From: Deltaproteobacteria bacterium | GTDB taxonomy: Bacteria; Desulfobacterota; Deferrimicrobia; Deferrimicrobiales; Deferrimicrobiaceae | Direction: 5' to 3' | Assembly (NCBI GenBank): GCA_025357175.1 | Contig: JANXPS010000205.1 | Span: 1 to 9,797 of the forward strand | Length of the DNA stretch: 9,797 nt | Shown: positions 1-6,752 of the stretch, piece after piece | Layout: each line of letters begins with the position of its first letter | Position numbering within the stretch: the stretch's first letter is position 1 | Position numbers and translations under genes: made by a program | Notes under the pieces: generated by a model | Database searches by the model: none | The model's input: only the letters and a program-made list of their open reading frames with translations | Told to the model about the DNA's origin: nothing

Positions 1-24
1 CCGCCTGAATCAACCTATCCGAAC

Positions 25-30
25 GAGGTG
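25..30 (+). promoter_or_regulatory. Ribosome binding site of lysA
   Basis: GAGGTG lies 5 bases before the ATG at 36 and fixes the lysA start. The first 35 bases contain no other recognisable element. They are probably the tail of, or the gap after, an upstream gene outside the window, so the operon may begin further left. Confidence 0.7.
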
Positions 31-35
31 ACCCG

Positions 36-1325
36 ATGCACCATTTCAAACAGAAAAAAAGCGAGCTGTACTGCGAAGGAGTCCCTCTTTCACGCATAGC
101 CAAGGCCGTCGGCACGCCGGTCTACGTATACAGCCACGCCACGCTCTCGCACCACTACCGGATCTTCGACGAAGCGTTTGCGGCCGTTCCCCACATCATC
201 TGCTACTCCATGAAGGCCAACTCCAACGGGTCGGTCATCCGCTCGTTCACGAACCTGGGCAGCGGCGTGGACATCGTCTCCGGCGGTGAACTGATGCGCG
301 CGCTCGCGGCCGGCGCTCCCCCGAAAAAGATCGTCTATTCGGGCGTAGGCAAGCAGCCCTGGGAAATCGAGGAGGCGCTCAAGCGCGACATCCTCATGTT
401 CAACGTCGAGTCCCGCGAAGAACTCGAGGCGATCGACGCGGTCGCCGCGAAAATGAAGAAGCGGGCTCCCATTTCCATCCGGATCAACCCAGACGTCGAT
501 CCCAAGACCCATCCCTACGTCTCGACGGGCCTCAAGAAAAACAAGTTCGGCATCCGGATCGAGCAGGCGATCAAGGATTACGAGTGGGCCGCGAAGCGCA
601 AGCACATCGAGGTCGTCGGGGTCGACTGCCACATCGGCTCGCAGCTCACCGAAGTGTCTCCCTTCATCGATGCGGCCGCCAGGGTCCGCCTGCTGGTCGA
701 GAAACTCATCAAGAAGGGAATGGACATCCGCTACGTCGATGTCGGCGGCGGCCTCGGCATCACCTACAACGACGAGCTTCCGCCCGAGCCGAAGGTCTAC
801 GCGGACGCGATCATCAAATCGTTCTCGGGTCTCGATATCACCCTCATCCTGGAACCGGGGCGCGTCATGGTCGGCAACGCGGGCGTGCTGGTCACTCAGG
901 TCCGGTACACGAAAGAGATTCCCTCGCCCCACGGGAAGGGGAGCAAGCACTTCTTCATCGTCGACGCCGGCATGAACGACCTTGCGCGCCCGTCGCTTTA
1001 CGGCTCCTACCACGCCATCGTGCCGGTGGGCAAGGCGCCGCGTGGAAAGGTCGAGGCCGATGTCGTGGGCCCGATCTGCGAGTCGGGCGATTTTCTGGCC
1101 AAAGACCGGACGCTGCCGGCGTTCAAGTCCGGCGATTGCATCGCGGCGATGAGCGCGGGCGCCTACGGTTTCTCGATGTCGTCGAATTACAATTCGCGCC
1201 CCCGGTCGGCCGAGGTCATGGTTTCCGGAGCCCGCTACGAGATCGTCCGCGAGCGCGAAACGCTCAAGGAACTGGTGCGCGGCGAGAAAACGGCAACGTT
1301 CCTCCGCAAGAAAGGCGCAAAGTAA
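36..1325 (+). CDS. lysA: Diaminopimelate decarboxylase
   Basis: This PLP-dependent cytoplasmic enzyme decarboxylates meso-diaminopimelate to L-lysine, the last step of the pathway. The 429-residue product has the fold-type III alanine-racemase-like layout: a PLP barrel (about residues 30-285) and a C-terminal beta domain. YSMKAN at 58-63 carries the Schiff-base lysine K60. DCHIGSQ at 197-203, VGGGLG at 236-241 and EPGR at 273-276 are the phosphate- and substrate-binding motifs. GPICESGD at 345-352 supplies the catalytic cysteine C348 from the partner subunit. SAGAYG with Y377 closes the PLP site. Length is normal for LysA. The ATG at 36 has a good Shine-Dalgarno. It heads the visible operon, 55 bp before dapF. 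The DAP-type motifs and the neighbouring dap genes argue against ornithine or arginine decarboxylase. Confidence 0.97.
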   Translation: MHHFKQKKSELYCEGVPLSRIAKAVGTPVYVYSHATLSHHYRIFDEAFAAVPHIICYSMKANSNGSVIRSFTNLGSGVDIVSGGELMRALAAGAPPKKIVYSGVGKQPWEIEEALKRDILMFNVESREELEAIDAVAAKMKKRAPISIRINPDVDPKTHPYVSTGLKKNKFGIRIEQAIKDYEWAAKRKHIEVVGVDCHIGSQLTEVSPFIDAAARVRLLVEKLIKKGMDIRYVDVGGGLGITYNDELPPEPKVYADAIIKSFSGLDITLILEPGRVMVGNAGVLVTQVRYTKEIPSPHGKGSKHFFIVDAGMNDLARPSLYGSYHAIVPVGKAPRGKVEADVVGPICESGDFLAKDRTLPAFKSGDCIAAMSAGAYGFSMSSNYNSRPRSAEVMVSGARYEIVRERETLKELVRGEKTATFLRKKGAK

Positions 1326-1343
1326 CGGGCGTCCCGGTTTTTT
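1326..1343 (+). terminator. Possible weak terminator or attenuator between lysA and dapF
   Basis: Directly after the lysA TAA, CGGG (1326-1329) can pair with CCCG (1333-1336) across a CGT loop. One G and then six T (1338-1343) follow. This resembles a minimal intrinsic terminator, but a 4-bp stem is short and the downstream dap genes clearly belong to the same pathway. Partial termination or transcript processing is the most that can be suggested. Confidence 0.35.
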
Positions 1344-1380
1344 GATACGATGTAGAGATAATCACAGGCAGAGGTCATGG

Positions 1381-2208
1381 ATGAAAAAGGCGATTTCCTT
1401 TTCGAAACTCAACGGCAGCGGGAACGATTTTCTGCTGATCGACAACCGTGCGGGCGTCGTCGGTGATATCGATCGCCCCCTCTTCGTGAGCAAGGTTTGC
1501 GATCGGGCCCGCTCGATCGGCGCCGACGGGGTCATTTTCGTCGAACCGTCCAAAAAGGTCGATTTCAAGTGGGATTTCTATAATGCCGACGGTTCGCATG
1601 CCGAGATGTGCGGAAACGGCGGACGTTGCGTCGCCCGGTTCGCCCTTGAACGCAAGATCGCGGAGAAGGCGCTCGCCTTCGAAACCGCCGCTGGCGTCAT
1701 CCGGGCCGAAGTCGACAAACGGCGCGTCAAGCTTCAAATGACCAAACCGCACGGACTCGTCGAAAATGCCACTCTGACGCTGGGCGGCAGGAAAATTCCG
1801 TATTCGTTCCTCAACACCGGCGTGCCGCACGCCGTCCTGTTCGTCCGCGACCTTTCCGGCGTCGACATCATGGGGATGGGCAGCGGCATCCGTCATCACA
1901 AGGCGTTCGCCCCCCGCGGGACCAACGTCAATTTCGCCAAGGCCGAGGGCGATGTCATCCGGTTGCGCACCTACGAACGCGGAGTCGAAGGCGAAACGCT
2001 CGCCTGTGGCACCGGGGCCGTGGCGACCGGCATTCTCGCGGCGCTGCACGGCATGGCCAAACCGCCGGTCGCCGTCGTCACGACCGGGGGCGAAACGCTC
2101 ACGATTCACTTCGATACTGCCAAGCCCGATTTCGGCCGCGTCTACCTCGAGGGCGACACCTCGTGGGTGTGCGACGGCAAGATCTATTCTGAAGCGTACG
2201 CCTACTAA
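1381..2208 (+). CDS. dapF: Diaminopimelate epimerase
   Basis: This PLP-independent epimerase converts LL-diaminopimelate to meso-diaminopimelate, the form used for peptidoglycan and by LysA. The 275-residue product has the two-lobed DapF fold. FSKLNGSGNDF near the N-terminus (about residues 7-17) and the catalytic cysteine pair are present: C77 in EMCGNGGRC and C209 in LACGTGA. NTGVPH (145-150) and RTYERGVEGET (196-206) are substrate-binding segments. The ATG at 1381 is preceded by GAGG at 1371-1374 with 6 bases between. An in-frame TTG at 1342 would add 13 poor-looking residues and lies in the T-run, so it was rejected. The gene sits 55 bp after lysA and 16 bp before dapA. Confidence 0.97.
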   Translation: MKKAISFSKLNGSGNDFLLIDNRAGVVGDIDRPLFVSKVCDRARSIGADGVIFVEPSKKVDFKWDFYNADGSHAEMCGNGGRCVARFALERKIAEKALAFETAAGVIRAEVDKRRVKLQMTKPHGLVENATLTLGGRKIPYSFLNTGVPHAVLFVRDLSGVDIMGMGSGIRHHKAFAPRGTNVNFAKAEGDVIRLRTYERGVEGETLACGTGAVATGILAALHGMAKPPVAVVTTGGETLTIHFDTAKPDFGRVYLEGDTSWVCDGKIYSEAYAY

Positions 2209-2224
2209 GATGGGGGGGACACCG

Positions 2225-3100
2225 ATGTTCGAGGGGACAACCGTCGCGATCGTCACGCCGTTCAAGAACGGGAAGCTCGACAAGAAGGCGCTCCGGGGAC
2301 TGGTCGAATTCCAGATCAGGAACGGCACGAAAGCGATCGTCCCGTGCGGGACCACCGGCGAGGCGTCCACGCTGTCCAACGAGGAACACGAGGCGGTCAT
2401 CGACATCGTCATCGAGACCGTCAAGGGGCGTGTTCCCGTCATCGCGGGCACGGGGTCCAACAATACGAGCGAGGCCATCGAACTCACGAAATACGCCAAG
2501 AAGGCGGGGGCGGATGCGTCGCTGGTCGTGACGCCCTACTACAACAAGCCGACGCAGGAAGGGCTTTATCGTCACTACCGCACGCTGGCCGAAGCGGTCG
2601 ATCTTCCCATGGTGCTTTATAACGTTCCCGGCCGGACCGGCGTCAACCTGCTCCCCGGCACGGTTGCGCGCCTGGCCGAGATCCGGAACATCGTCGCGGT
2701 GAAAGAGGCGTCGGGAAACCTCGGGCAGGTGTGCGAGATCTTCCGCTCGGTCCCGAAGGATTTCACGGTGCTGTCCGGCGACGACGGCCTTTTCTTCCCG
2801 ATGCTTGCGCTGGGCGCCAAGGGCGTCATCTCCGTCGCCTCGAATGTCGCTCCCCGCCTGATGGCCGACCTTTACGACGCCTGGGTCGCCGGCGACCCCG
2901 CGAAGGCGCGAGAGATCCACTACAAGCTGTGGCCGCTCTTCGACGTTCTTTTCGTCGAAACCAACCCGATTCCCGTGAAGACGGCCGTGGCGCTCATGGG
3001 CCTTGCGAACGAGGAGTTTCGGTTGCCGCTCTGCCCGATGGGCGCCGACAACCGGAAAAAGCTTGCCAAGGTCCTGTCGGGCCTCAAGCTGGTCAAGTAG
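2225..3100 (+). CDS. dapA: 4-hydroxy-tetrahydrodipicolinate synthase
   Basis: DapA condenses pyruvate with aspartate semialdehyde, the committed step to diaminopimelate and lysine, and is often lysine-inhibited. The 291-residue product is a full class I aldolase barrel. CGTTGE at 41-46 binds the pyruvate carboxylate. Y106 lies in YYNKPTQEG. YNVPGRTG at 132-139 contains the general acid/base Y132 and R137. VKEASG at 159-164 contains the Schiff-base lysine K160. The ATG at 2225 was chosen because the protein then begins MFEGTTVAIVTPF as in typical DapA, and a run of seven G (2212-2218) sits 6 bases upstream as Shine-Dalgarno. An in-frame ATG at 2210 would add five residues (MGGTP) but would place that G-run inside the gene. 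dapB follows after 4 bp. Confidence 0.97.
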   Translation: MFEGTTVAIVTPFKNGKLDKKALRGLVEFQIRNGTKAIVPCGTTGEASTLSNEEHEAVIDIVIETVKGRVPVIAGTGSNNTSEAIELTKYAKKAGADASLVVTPYYNKPTQEGLYRHYRTLAEAVDLPMVLYNVPGRTGVNLLPGTVARLAEIRNIVAVKEASGNLGQVCEIFRSVPKDFTVLSGDDGLFFPMLALGAKGVISVASNVAPRLMADLYDAWVAGDPAKAREIHYKLWPLFDVLFVETNPIPVKTAVALMGLANEEFRLPLCPMGADNRKKLAKVLSGLKLVK

Positions 3101-3104
3101 CGCC

Positions 3105-3908
3105 GTGGCGAAGGTCGTAGTCTGCGGGGCGATGGGCCGCATGGGGCGGGCCATCCTTTCGGTTCTCAAGGACAATGCCTACGGATTGGAACTTTCGGGT
3201 GCCATCGAATCACCCGGCAATCCCCTGATCGGGCAGGACGCTTTCGAGGCGGCCGGCGCAGGGCGGGCCGGCGTTGCGGTCACTTCCGATTTTGCCGCTG
3301 CGATCGCGGTCGCCGACGTCGCCATCGATTTCACCTCGCCGGCCTCGTCCGTGATCCACTGCCGGATCGCGGGCGCCGCGGGCAAGTCGATCGTCATCGG
3401 CAGCACCGGGTTCTCCGCCGAGCAGAAGGCGGCGGTTGCCGATGTCTCGAAAACGACTCCCGTCGTCCTGTCCCCCAACATGAGCATCGGCGTAAACCTG
3501 ATGTTCAAGGTTGCCGCCGACATGGCGCGCGTTCTGGGAGACGACTACGACGTCGAGATCGTCGAAGTGCACCATCGCTTCAAGAAGGACGCGCCTTCCG
3601 GCACTGCCGTGCGTCTTGCCGAAGCGGTGGCCGGCGCTTTGGGCCGGGAGATGAAAGAGGTCGGCGTCTACGGGCGCGAAGGCATGGTCGGCGAGCGAAG
3701 CCGGAAGGAGATCGGCGTGTTCGCCGTCCGTGCGGGCGACGTCGTCGGGGAACACACCCTGACTTTCGGCGGAATCGGCGAGCGTCTCGAAATCACCCAC
3801 CGGGCCCACAGCCGCGATACATTTGCCCAGGGAGCCGTTCGAGCGGCGGGTTGGCTCGTCAAGAAACCGGCCGGCCTGTACGATATGCAATCCGTGCTGG
3901 GGGTCTGA
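3105..3908 (+). CDS. dapB: 4-hydroxy-tetrahydrodipicolinate reductase
   Basis: DapB reduces the DapA product to tetrahydrodipicolinate using NAD(P)H. The 267-residue product has an N-terminal Rossmann domain starting VVVCGAMGRMG (dinucleotide loop G8-x-x-G11-R12-M13-G14), then IGSTGFS (about 98-104) and SPNMSIGVN (123-131). The family signature EVHHRFKKDAPSGTA at 154-168 carries catalytic H156 and K160. The C-terminus ends GLYDMQSVLGV, typical of the family. The start is GTG, 4 bp after the dapA stop. No clear Shine-Dalgarno is visible, so translation is probably coupled to dapA. No in-frame ATG fits before the nucleotide-binding loop. Confidence 0.96.
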   Translation: MAKVVVCGAMGRMGRAILSVLKDNAYGLELSGAIESPGNPLIGQDAFEAAGAGRAGVAVTSDFAAAIAVADVAIDFTSPASSVIHCRIAGAAGKSIVIGSTGFSAEQKAAVADVSKTTPVVLSPNMSIGVNLMFKVAADMARVLGDDYDVEIVEVHHRFKKDAPSGTAVRLAEAVAGALGREMKEVGVYGREGMVGERSRKEIGVFAVRAGDVVGEHTLTFGGIGERLEITHRAHSRDTFAQGAVRAAGWLVKKPAGLYDMQSVLGV

Positions 3909-3912
3909 CGGG

Positions 3913-4677
3913 ATGAAAATCTGTCGGTATGAAAACGCCGGTGTCGTCGCTTACGGCGTTGCGGATCCGGTGCACGGCGTCGTCCGCGAAATCGATGGAT
4001 CGCCGTTCGGCGGCGTCATCCTGACGGGACGCGAGTTCACCAGGACGGGCGTGACCATGCTGGCGCCGGTGGCTCCATCCAAGATTGTCGCGATCGGCCT
4101 CAACTACAAAGACCATGCCTTCGAGATGGGCAAGAAGATTCCCGAAGAGCCGATGATGTTCATCAAGCCGTCCTCGGCCGTCAACCGGCCCGGGGGCGAT
4201 ATCGTCTACCCGGCGGCATCCAAAAGGGTCGATTACGAGGCCGAACTGGGGGTCGTGATCGGCAAGGAAGCTCGCCGCGTGATGGCGGCCGACGCACGGT
4301 CGTACATCCTCGGCTACACCTGCGTAAACGATGTCACCGCCCGCGACCTGCAAGCAAGGGATGTCCAGTACACCCGCGCGAAGGGATTCGACACCTTCGC
4401 GCCGATCGGTCCCTGGATCGAGACCGACCTCGACCCGGCGGCGCTGTTCATCCGTTGCCGCGTCAACGGAGTCCTCAAGCAGGACGGGAATACCCGCGAG
4501 ATGGGAGCGGGTCCATTCGCCCTCGTCGAGTTCGTCTCGCACGTCATGACGCTTTATCCGGGCGACGTCATCGCGACGGGCACCCCCCCCGGGGTCGGCT
4601 CGGTCCACCCCGGCGACGTCATTGAGGTCGAGATCGAGGGGATCGGGGTTCTCTCCAATCGCGTCGTGCCGCATTAA
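3913..4677 (+). CDS. Fumarylacetoacetate hydrolase (FAH) family protein
   Basis: This 254-residue protein has a short N-terminal beta domain (about 1-50) of the kind seen in YcgM/Rv2993c-like proteins and an FAH catalytic domain (about 55-250). GLNYKDHAFEMG (62-73) holds H68. The metal-binding acidic residues are E109 and E111 in YEAELG plus D140 in CVNDVTARDLQ. K157 lies in TRAKGFDTFAP and TGTPPGVG is at 222-229. All metal ligands are present, so it is probably an active Mg/Mn enzyme. Relatives hydrolyse acylpyruvates, decarboxylate or tautomerise oxaloacetate, or isomerise hydroxyheptadienedioate; sequence alone does not choose among these. The ATG is 4 bp after dapB, so it belongs to the dap operon. 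A role in oxaloacetate or pyruvate-derived metabolite handling near lysine synthesis is inference only. Confidence 0.9.
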   Translation: MKICRYENAGVVAYGVADPVHGVVREIDGSPFGGVILTGREFTRTGVTMLAPVAPSKIVAIGLNYKDHAFEMGKKIPEEPMMFIKPSSAVNRPGGDIVYPAASKRVDYEAELGVVIGKEARRVMAADARSYILGYTCVNDVTARDLQARDVQYTRAKGFDTFAPIGPWIETDLDPAALFIRCRVNGVLKQDGNTREMGAGPFALVEFVSHVMTLYPGDVIATGTPPGVGSVHPGDVIEVEIEGIGVLSNRVVPH

Positions 4678-4681
4678 AGAA

Positions 4682-5173
4682 TTGGAACAGACGCCTCCGG
4701 AAGTCATTCTGCTGCTCGGGAGCAACCTCGGGGACCGGAAACGGCATCTGCGAAACGCGATGAAAGCGCTCTCCGCCTCGGTTTCCGTCACCGCGGTTTC
4801 AAGGATTTACGAGAGCGAACCGTTCGGGCCCGTGCCCCAGCCCCTGTATCTGAACATGGCTGTCAGGGGCGTCACGACGCTCGAACCGGAAACGCTGCTT
4901 CGCTTCGTGAAGGGAATAGAACAAGCCGAAGGACGCACCGGCGAGGGGCTCCGTTGGGGACCTCGAACGCTGGACATCGACATAATCCTGATGGGCGATC
5001 GTGTCGTGCGACGCCCCGACCTGATCGTGCCTCACCCGGCGATGTCCGAGCGGCGCTTCTGCCTTTTGCCTCTTTCGGAAATCGCTGCCGACGCCAAGGT
5101 TCCACCGGACGGATCGACCGTAAGCGATCTGCTTGAACGATGCACTGACTCCCTCGAGGTGTACCCGCTATGA
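4682..5173 (+). CDS. folK: 2-amino-4-hydroxy-6-hydroxymethyldihydropteridine pyrophosphokinase (HPPK)
   Basis: FolK transfers pyrophosphate from ATP to 6-hydroxymethyl-dihydropterin in folate synthesis. Counted from a TTG start at 4682 the product is 163 residues, normal for HPPK. LLLGSNLGDR (10-19) opens the fold and YESEPFGPVPQPLYLNMAV (43-61) binds the pterin. The signature RWGPRTLDIDIILMG (91-105) carries the two Mg-binding aspartates D98 and D100. VPHPAMSERRFCLLPLSEI (116-134) completes the active site. TTG was chosen because no ATG or GTG exists in frame before the GSNLGD motif after the previous gene ends. An upstream in-frame TTG at 4622 would overlap the FAH gene by 56 bp. The gap to the FAH gene is 4 bp and no strong Shine-Dalgarno is visible, suggesting translational coupling. 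Confidence 0.93.
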   Translation: MEQTPPEVILLLGSNLGDRKRHLRNAMKALSASVSVTAVSRIYESEPFGPVPQPLYLNMAVRGVTTLEPETLLRFVKGIEQAEGRTGEGLRWGPRTLDIDIILMGDRVVRRPDLIVPHPAMSERRFCLLPLSEIAADAKVPPDGSTVSDLLERCTDSLEVYPL

Positions 5174-5736
5174 AGACCAACGATTTCAGAAAAACCGTGC
5201 TCCTCGCTCTGCTGCTTTCGGCGACCGTCGCGCTTCCCGCCTGTCGGAAAAAGGAAACACCGCCTCCTCCCGAAGGGGGGGATGCCGTCCGTTTGAGCGA
5301 TCTTTCCGAGATCCAGAGCTATAACGAGATCTTGAAGAAGGATCCCAACAACCTCCAGGCGCTGATCAATATCGGCAACCGGTACTACGACTCGGGACAG
5401 GACCGTCAGGCGGTCGACGCCTACACTCGTGCGCTCGCCATCGATCCGGCCAACATCAACGTTCGGGTCGACATGGCCATTTCCTACCGTCGACTGGGCA
5501 ACCCCGACGGAGCGGTCGAGGAACTGAAAAAAGCGATTTCGATAAACCCCCGACACTCGCAGGCACGGTACAACCTCGGCGTCATCCTGATCAACGACAA
5601 GAAAGACGTCGCCGGCGGGATCAAGGCCTGGGAAGCCCTGCTTGAGAACATTCCCGATTTCCCGGACCGGGAACGGCTGAAGGCCGACATCGAACGGCTC
5701 AAGTCTTCCGCCGCCGAAGGGATGCCAAAGAAATAA
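5170..5736 (+). CDS. TPR-repeat lipoprotein
   Basis: This 188-residue protein starts with a charged N-terminus and a hydrophobic stretch (about residues 9-21), followed by the lipobox LPAC with C25 as the lipidated cysteine. It is therefore a predicted lipoprotein of the periplasm or outer membrane. A proline-rich linker (30-35) leads into three tetratricopeptide repeats at about 62-95, 96-129 and 130-164, recognisable by A-x-Y/L-x-x-G spacing and the ID/IN-P repeat ends. TPRs mediate protein contacts, so this is probably an adaptor; no partner can be named. The ATG overlaps the folK stop (ATGA), with GAGGT at 5156-5160 as ribosome site. It is the last gene of the operon. No convincing intrinsic terminator follows it before the promoter at 5751. 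Confidence 0.88.
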   Translation: MKTNDFRKTVLLALLLSATVALPACRKKETPPPPEGGDAVRLSDLSEIQSYNEILKKDPNNLQALINIGNRYYDSGQDRQAVDAYTRALAIDPANINVRVDMAISYRRLGNPDGAVEELKKAISINPRHSQARYNLGVILINDKKDVAGGIKAWEALLENIPDFPDRERLKADIERLKSSAAEGMPKK

Positions 5737-5750
5737 CCGTTGTTTAGTTT

Positions 5751-5779
5751 TTGCATTATTCAAATCATGCGGTTATAAT
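5751..5779 (+). promoter_or_regulatory. Sigma70-type promoter of the iclR-family gene
   Basis: TTGCAT (5751-5756) and a perfect TATAAT (5774-5779) are separated by 17 bp in an AT-rich island just after the lysine/folate operon. Transcription would begin near 5786, giving a leader of about 160 nt before the IclR start at 5948. The -35 matches the consensus only in its TTG, which suits a regulated promoter. Confidence 0.75.
5753..5770. promoter_or_regulatory. Candidate operator palindrome in the iclR promoter
   Basis: The 18 bases from 5753 fit the symmetric pattern GCATnATTnnAATnATGC, with 14 of 18 positions symmetric. The site covers most of the -35 hexamer and the spacer, where a bound dimer would block RNA polymerase. 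IclR-family dimers often bind such short palindromes and often repress their own gene, so autoregulation is a fair inference. The motif was not found elsewhere in the window by eye. Confidence 0.45.
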
Positions 5780-5922
5780 GGCGTGCAGGGATGTACGCAC
5801 CTATTGATCTGTCTTTTCCAGCCCTGATTAAAATCCCTTTGTTTATCAGTGGATTTCAAATGGTCATGCGAAGAGATCGTCTTTATCGACACTGGAACGC
5901 TGTTTTGTTATGAATATTCACA

Positions 5923-5942
5923 GCCCCACTGGGGCGCGGAGG
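5923..5942 (+). promoter_or_regulatory. Ribosome binding site of the iclR-family gene with adjacent hairpin
   Basis: GGAGG (5938-5942) lies 5 bases before the ATG at 5948 and decides that start over an in-frame GTG at 5849. Immediately upstream, GCCCC (5923-5927) can pair with GGGGC (5931-5935) around an ACT loop, ending 2 bases before the Shine-Dalgarno. The hairpin may tune translation or be incidental. Confidence 0.6.
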
Positions 5943-5947
5943 AAACT

Positions 5948-6730
5948 ATGGTTCGGCGGGATAAATCAAATTACATCATTCAGTCGGTGGCGCACGCCCT
6001 CGACGTCCTGGAAGAGTTCCACGGCGAGGTCGACGAACTCGGCGTGACCGAGTTGAGCAAAAAATTGAAACTGCACAAGAACAATGTCTTCCGGGTGCTG
6101 GCCACCCTCCAGTCCCGCAGCTACATCGAACAGAACAAATCCAATGACAGCTACAGACTCGGGATCAAGTGCCTCGAACTCGGACAGACGTTCATCCGGC
6201 AGCGCGGGCTGCTGCAGCAGGCCAATCCCGTTCTTCACGAACTGGCCGAAAAAACAGGTGAAACCAGTTACCTGTCGATGCTTCGCGGCAACGAGGTAGT
6301 TTATCTCGATGCGGTGGAAACGACCTCGACCGTCCGGGTCGTTTCCCGCGTCGGCCTTCACATGCCGCTTCATTCGACTGCGGCCGGTAAAGCGTTGGTC
6401 GCCCACGAATCCGAAGAGGAACTTCGTGGCCGGTTTACTGCCGGCCCGCTGACGAAATTTACCAAGGCTACGCTCGCCACCGCGGATGCATTTATCGCAG
6501 ACCTGGCACTCGTTCGTGAAAGAGGTTGGGCCGCCGACCTCGAGGAATTCGAAGAAGGGTTGCGCTGCGTCGCGGCTCCCATCCGGGACTATACCCGCAA
6601 GGTCGTCGGGTCGCTCAGCGTATCCGGTCCTGAAAACCGGCTAAGCGACGAGAAGATCCAAAAGGTAATCGGCCCCGAGGTTGTCGCCGCCGCGCAGGGT
6701 CTTTCCAACAAGCTCGGCTTTCACGAATAA
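5948..6730 (+). CDS. IclR-family transcriptional regulator
   Basis: This 260-residue protein has the two-domain IclR layout. An N-terminal winged helix-turn-helix (about 10-75) begins IIQSVAHALDVLEEF, with the recognition region VTELSKKLKLHKNNVFRVLATL. An effector-binding GAF-like domain (about 85-255) follows. Family hallmarks are PLHSTAAGKALVAH (140-153) and EFEEGLRCVAAPIRD (200-214). IclR proteins bind DNA as dimers or tetramers and respond to small acids or aromatics; the effector here is unknown. The ATG at 5948 has a strong Shine-Dalgarno. A GTG at 5849 would add 33 residues of non-family sequence. It has its own promoter with an overlapping palindrome and converges on the HTH-ARH gene. 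Possible targets include itself, the upstream operon or the flavoprotein gene at 8555; the sequence does not decide. Confidence 0.93.
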   Translation: MVRRDKSNYIIQSVAHALDVLEEFHGEVDELGVTELSKKLKLHKNNVFRVLATLQSRSYIEQNKSNDSYRLGIKCLELGQTFIRQRGLLQQANPVLHELAEKTGETSYLSMLRGNEVVYLDAVETTSTVRVVSRVGLHMPLHSTAAGKALVAHESEEELRGRFTAGPLTKFTKATLATADAFIADLALVRERGWAADLEEFEEGLRCVAAPIRDYTRKVVGSLSVSGPENRLSDEKIQKVIGPEVVAAAQGLSNKLGFHE

Positions 6731-6737
6731 GCTACGC

Positions 6738-6752
6738 GCGGGATCATCCCGC
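6738..6752. terminator. Hairpin between convergent genes
   Basis: GCGGGA (6738-6743) pairs perfectly with TCCCGC (6747-6752) around a TCA loop. That loop is the stop codon of the minus-strand gene. Only 13 bases separate the two convergent stop codons, so this could act as a shared terminator. No T-run follows on either strand, so it is not a canonical intrinsic terminator. Confidence 0.35.

Noticed and set aside
90..1013. 307-codon open frame on the minus strand inside lysA
   Set aside because: It lies wholly antisense to a gene with complete LysA motifs. The translation is Asp/Arg/Val-rich, as expected of a high-GC shadow frame, and shows no domain.
1342..1380. TTG start for dapF at 1342
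   Set aside because: It lies within the T-run after the hairpin, adds residues not seen in the family, and the ATG at 1381 has GAGG at good spacing.
1375..2499. 374-codon minus-strand open frame across dapF and dapA
   Set aside because: It is antisense to two genes with full catalytic motifs, spans their junction, and has low-complexity shadow composition.
2099..3175. 358-codon minus-strand open frame over dapA
   Set aside because: It is very rich in Arg, Asp and His with no recognisable motif, and is the mirror of the GC-rich third positions of dapA.
3859..4791. 310-codon minus-strand open frame over the FAH gene
   Set aside because: It is antisense to a well-supported FAH-family gene and looks like a shadow frame.
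5824..5849. CTGAT/ATCAG inverted repeat in the iclR leader
   Set aside because: A 5-bp stem with a 16-base loop is too weak to call a structure or operator.
5849..5947. GTG-started 33-residue extension of the IclR protein
   Set aside because: It has no family similarity, and GGAGG sits 5 bases before the ATG at 5948.
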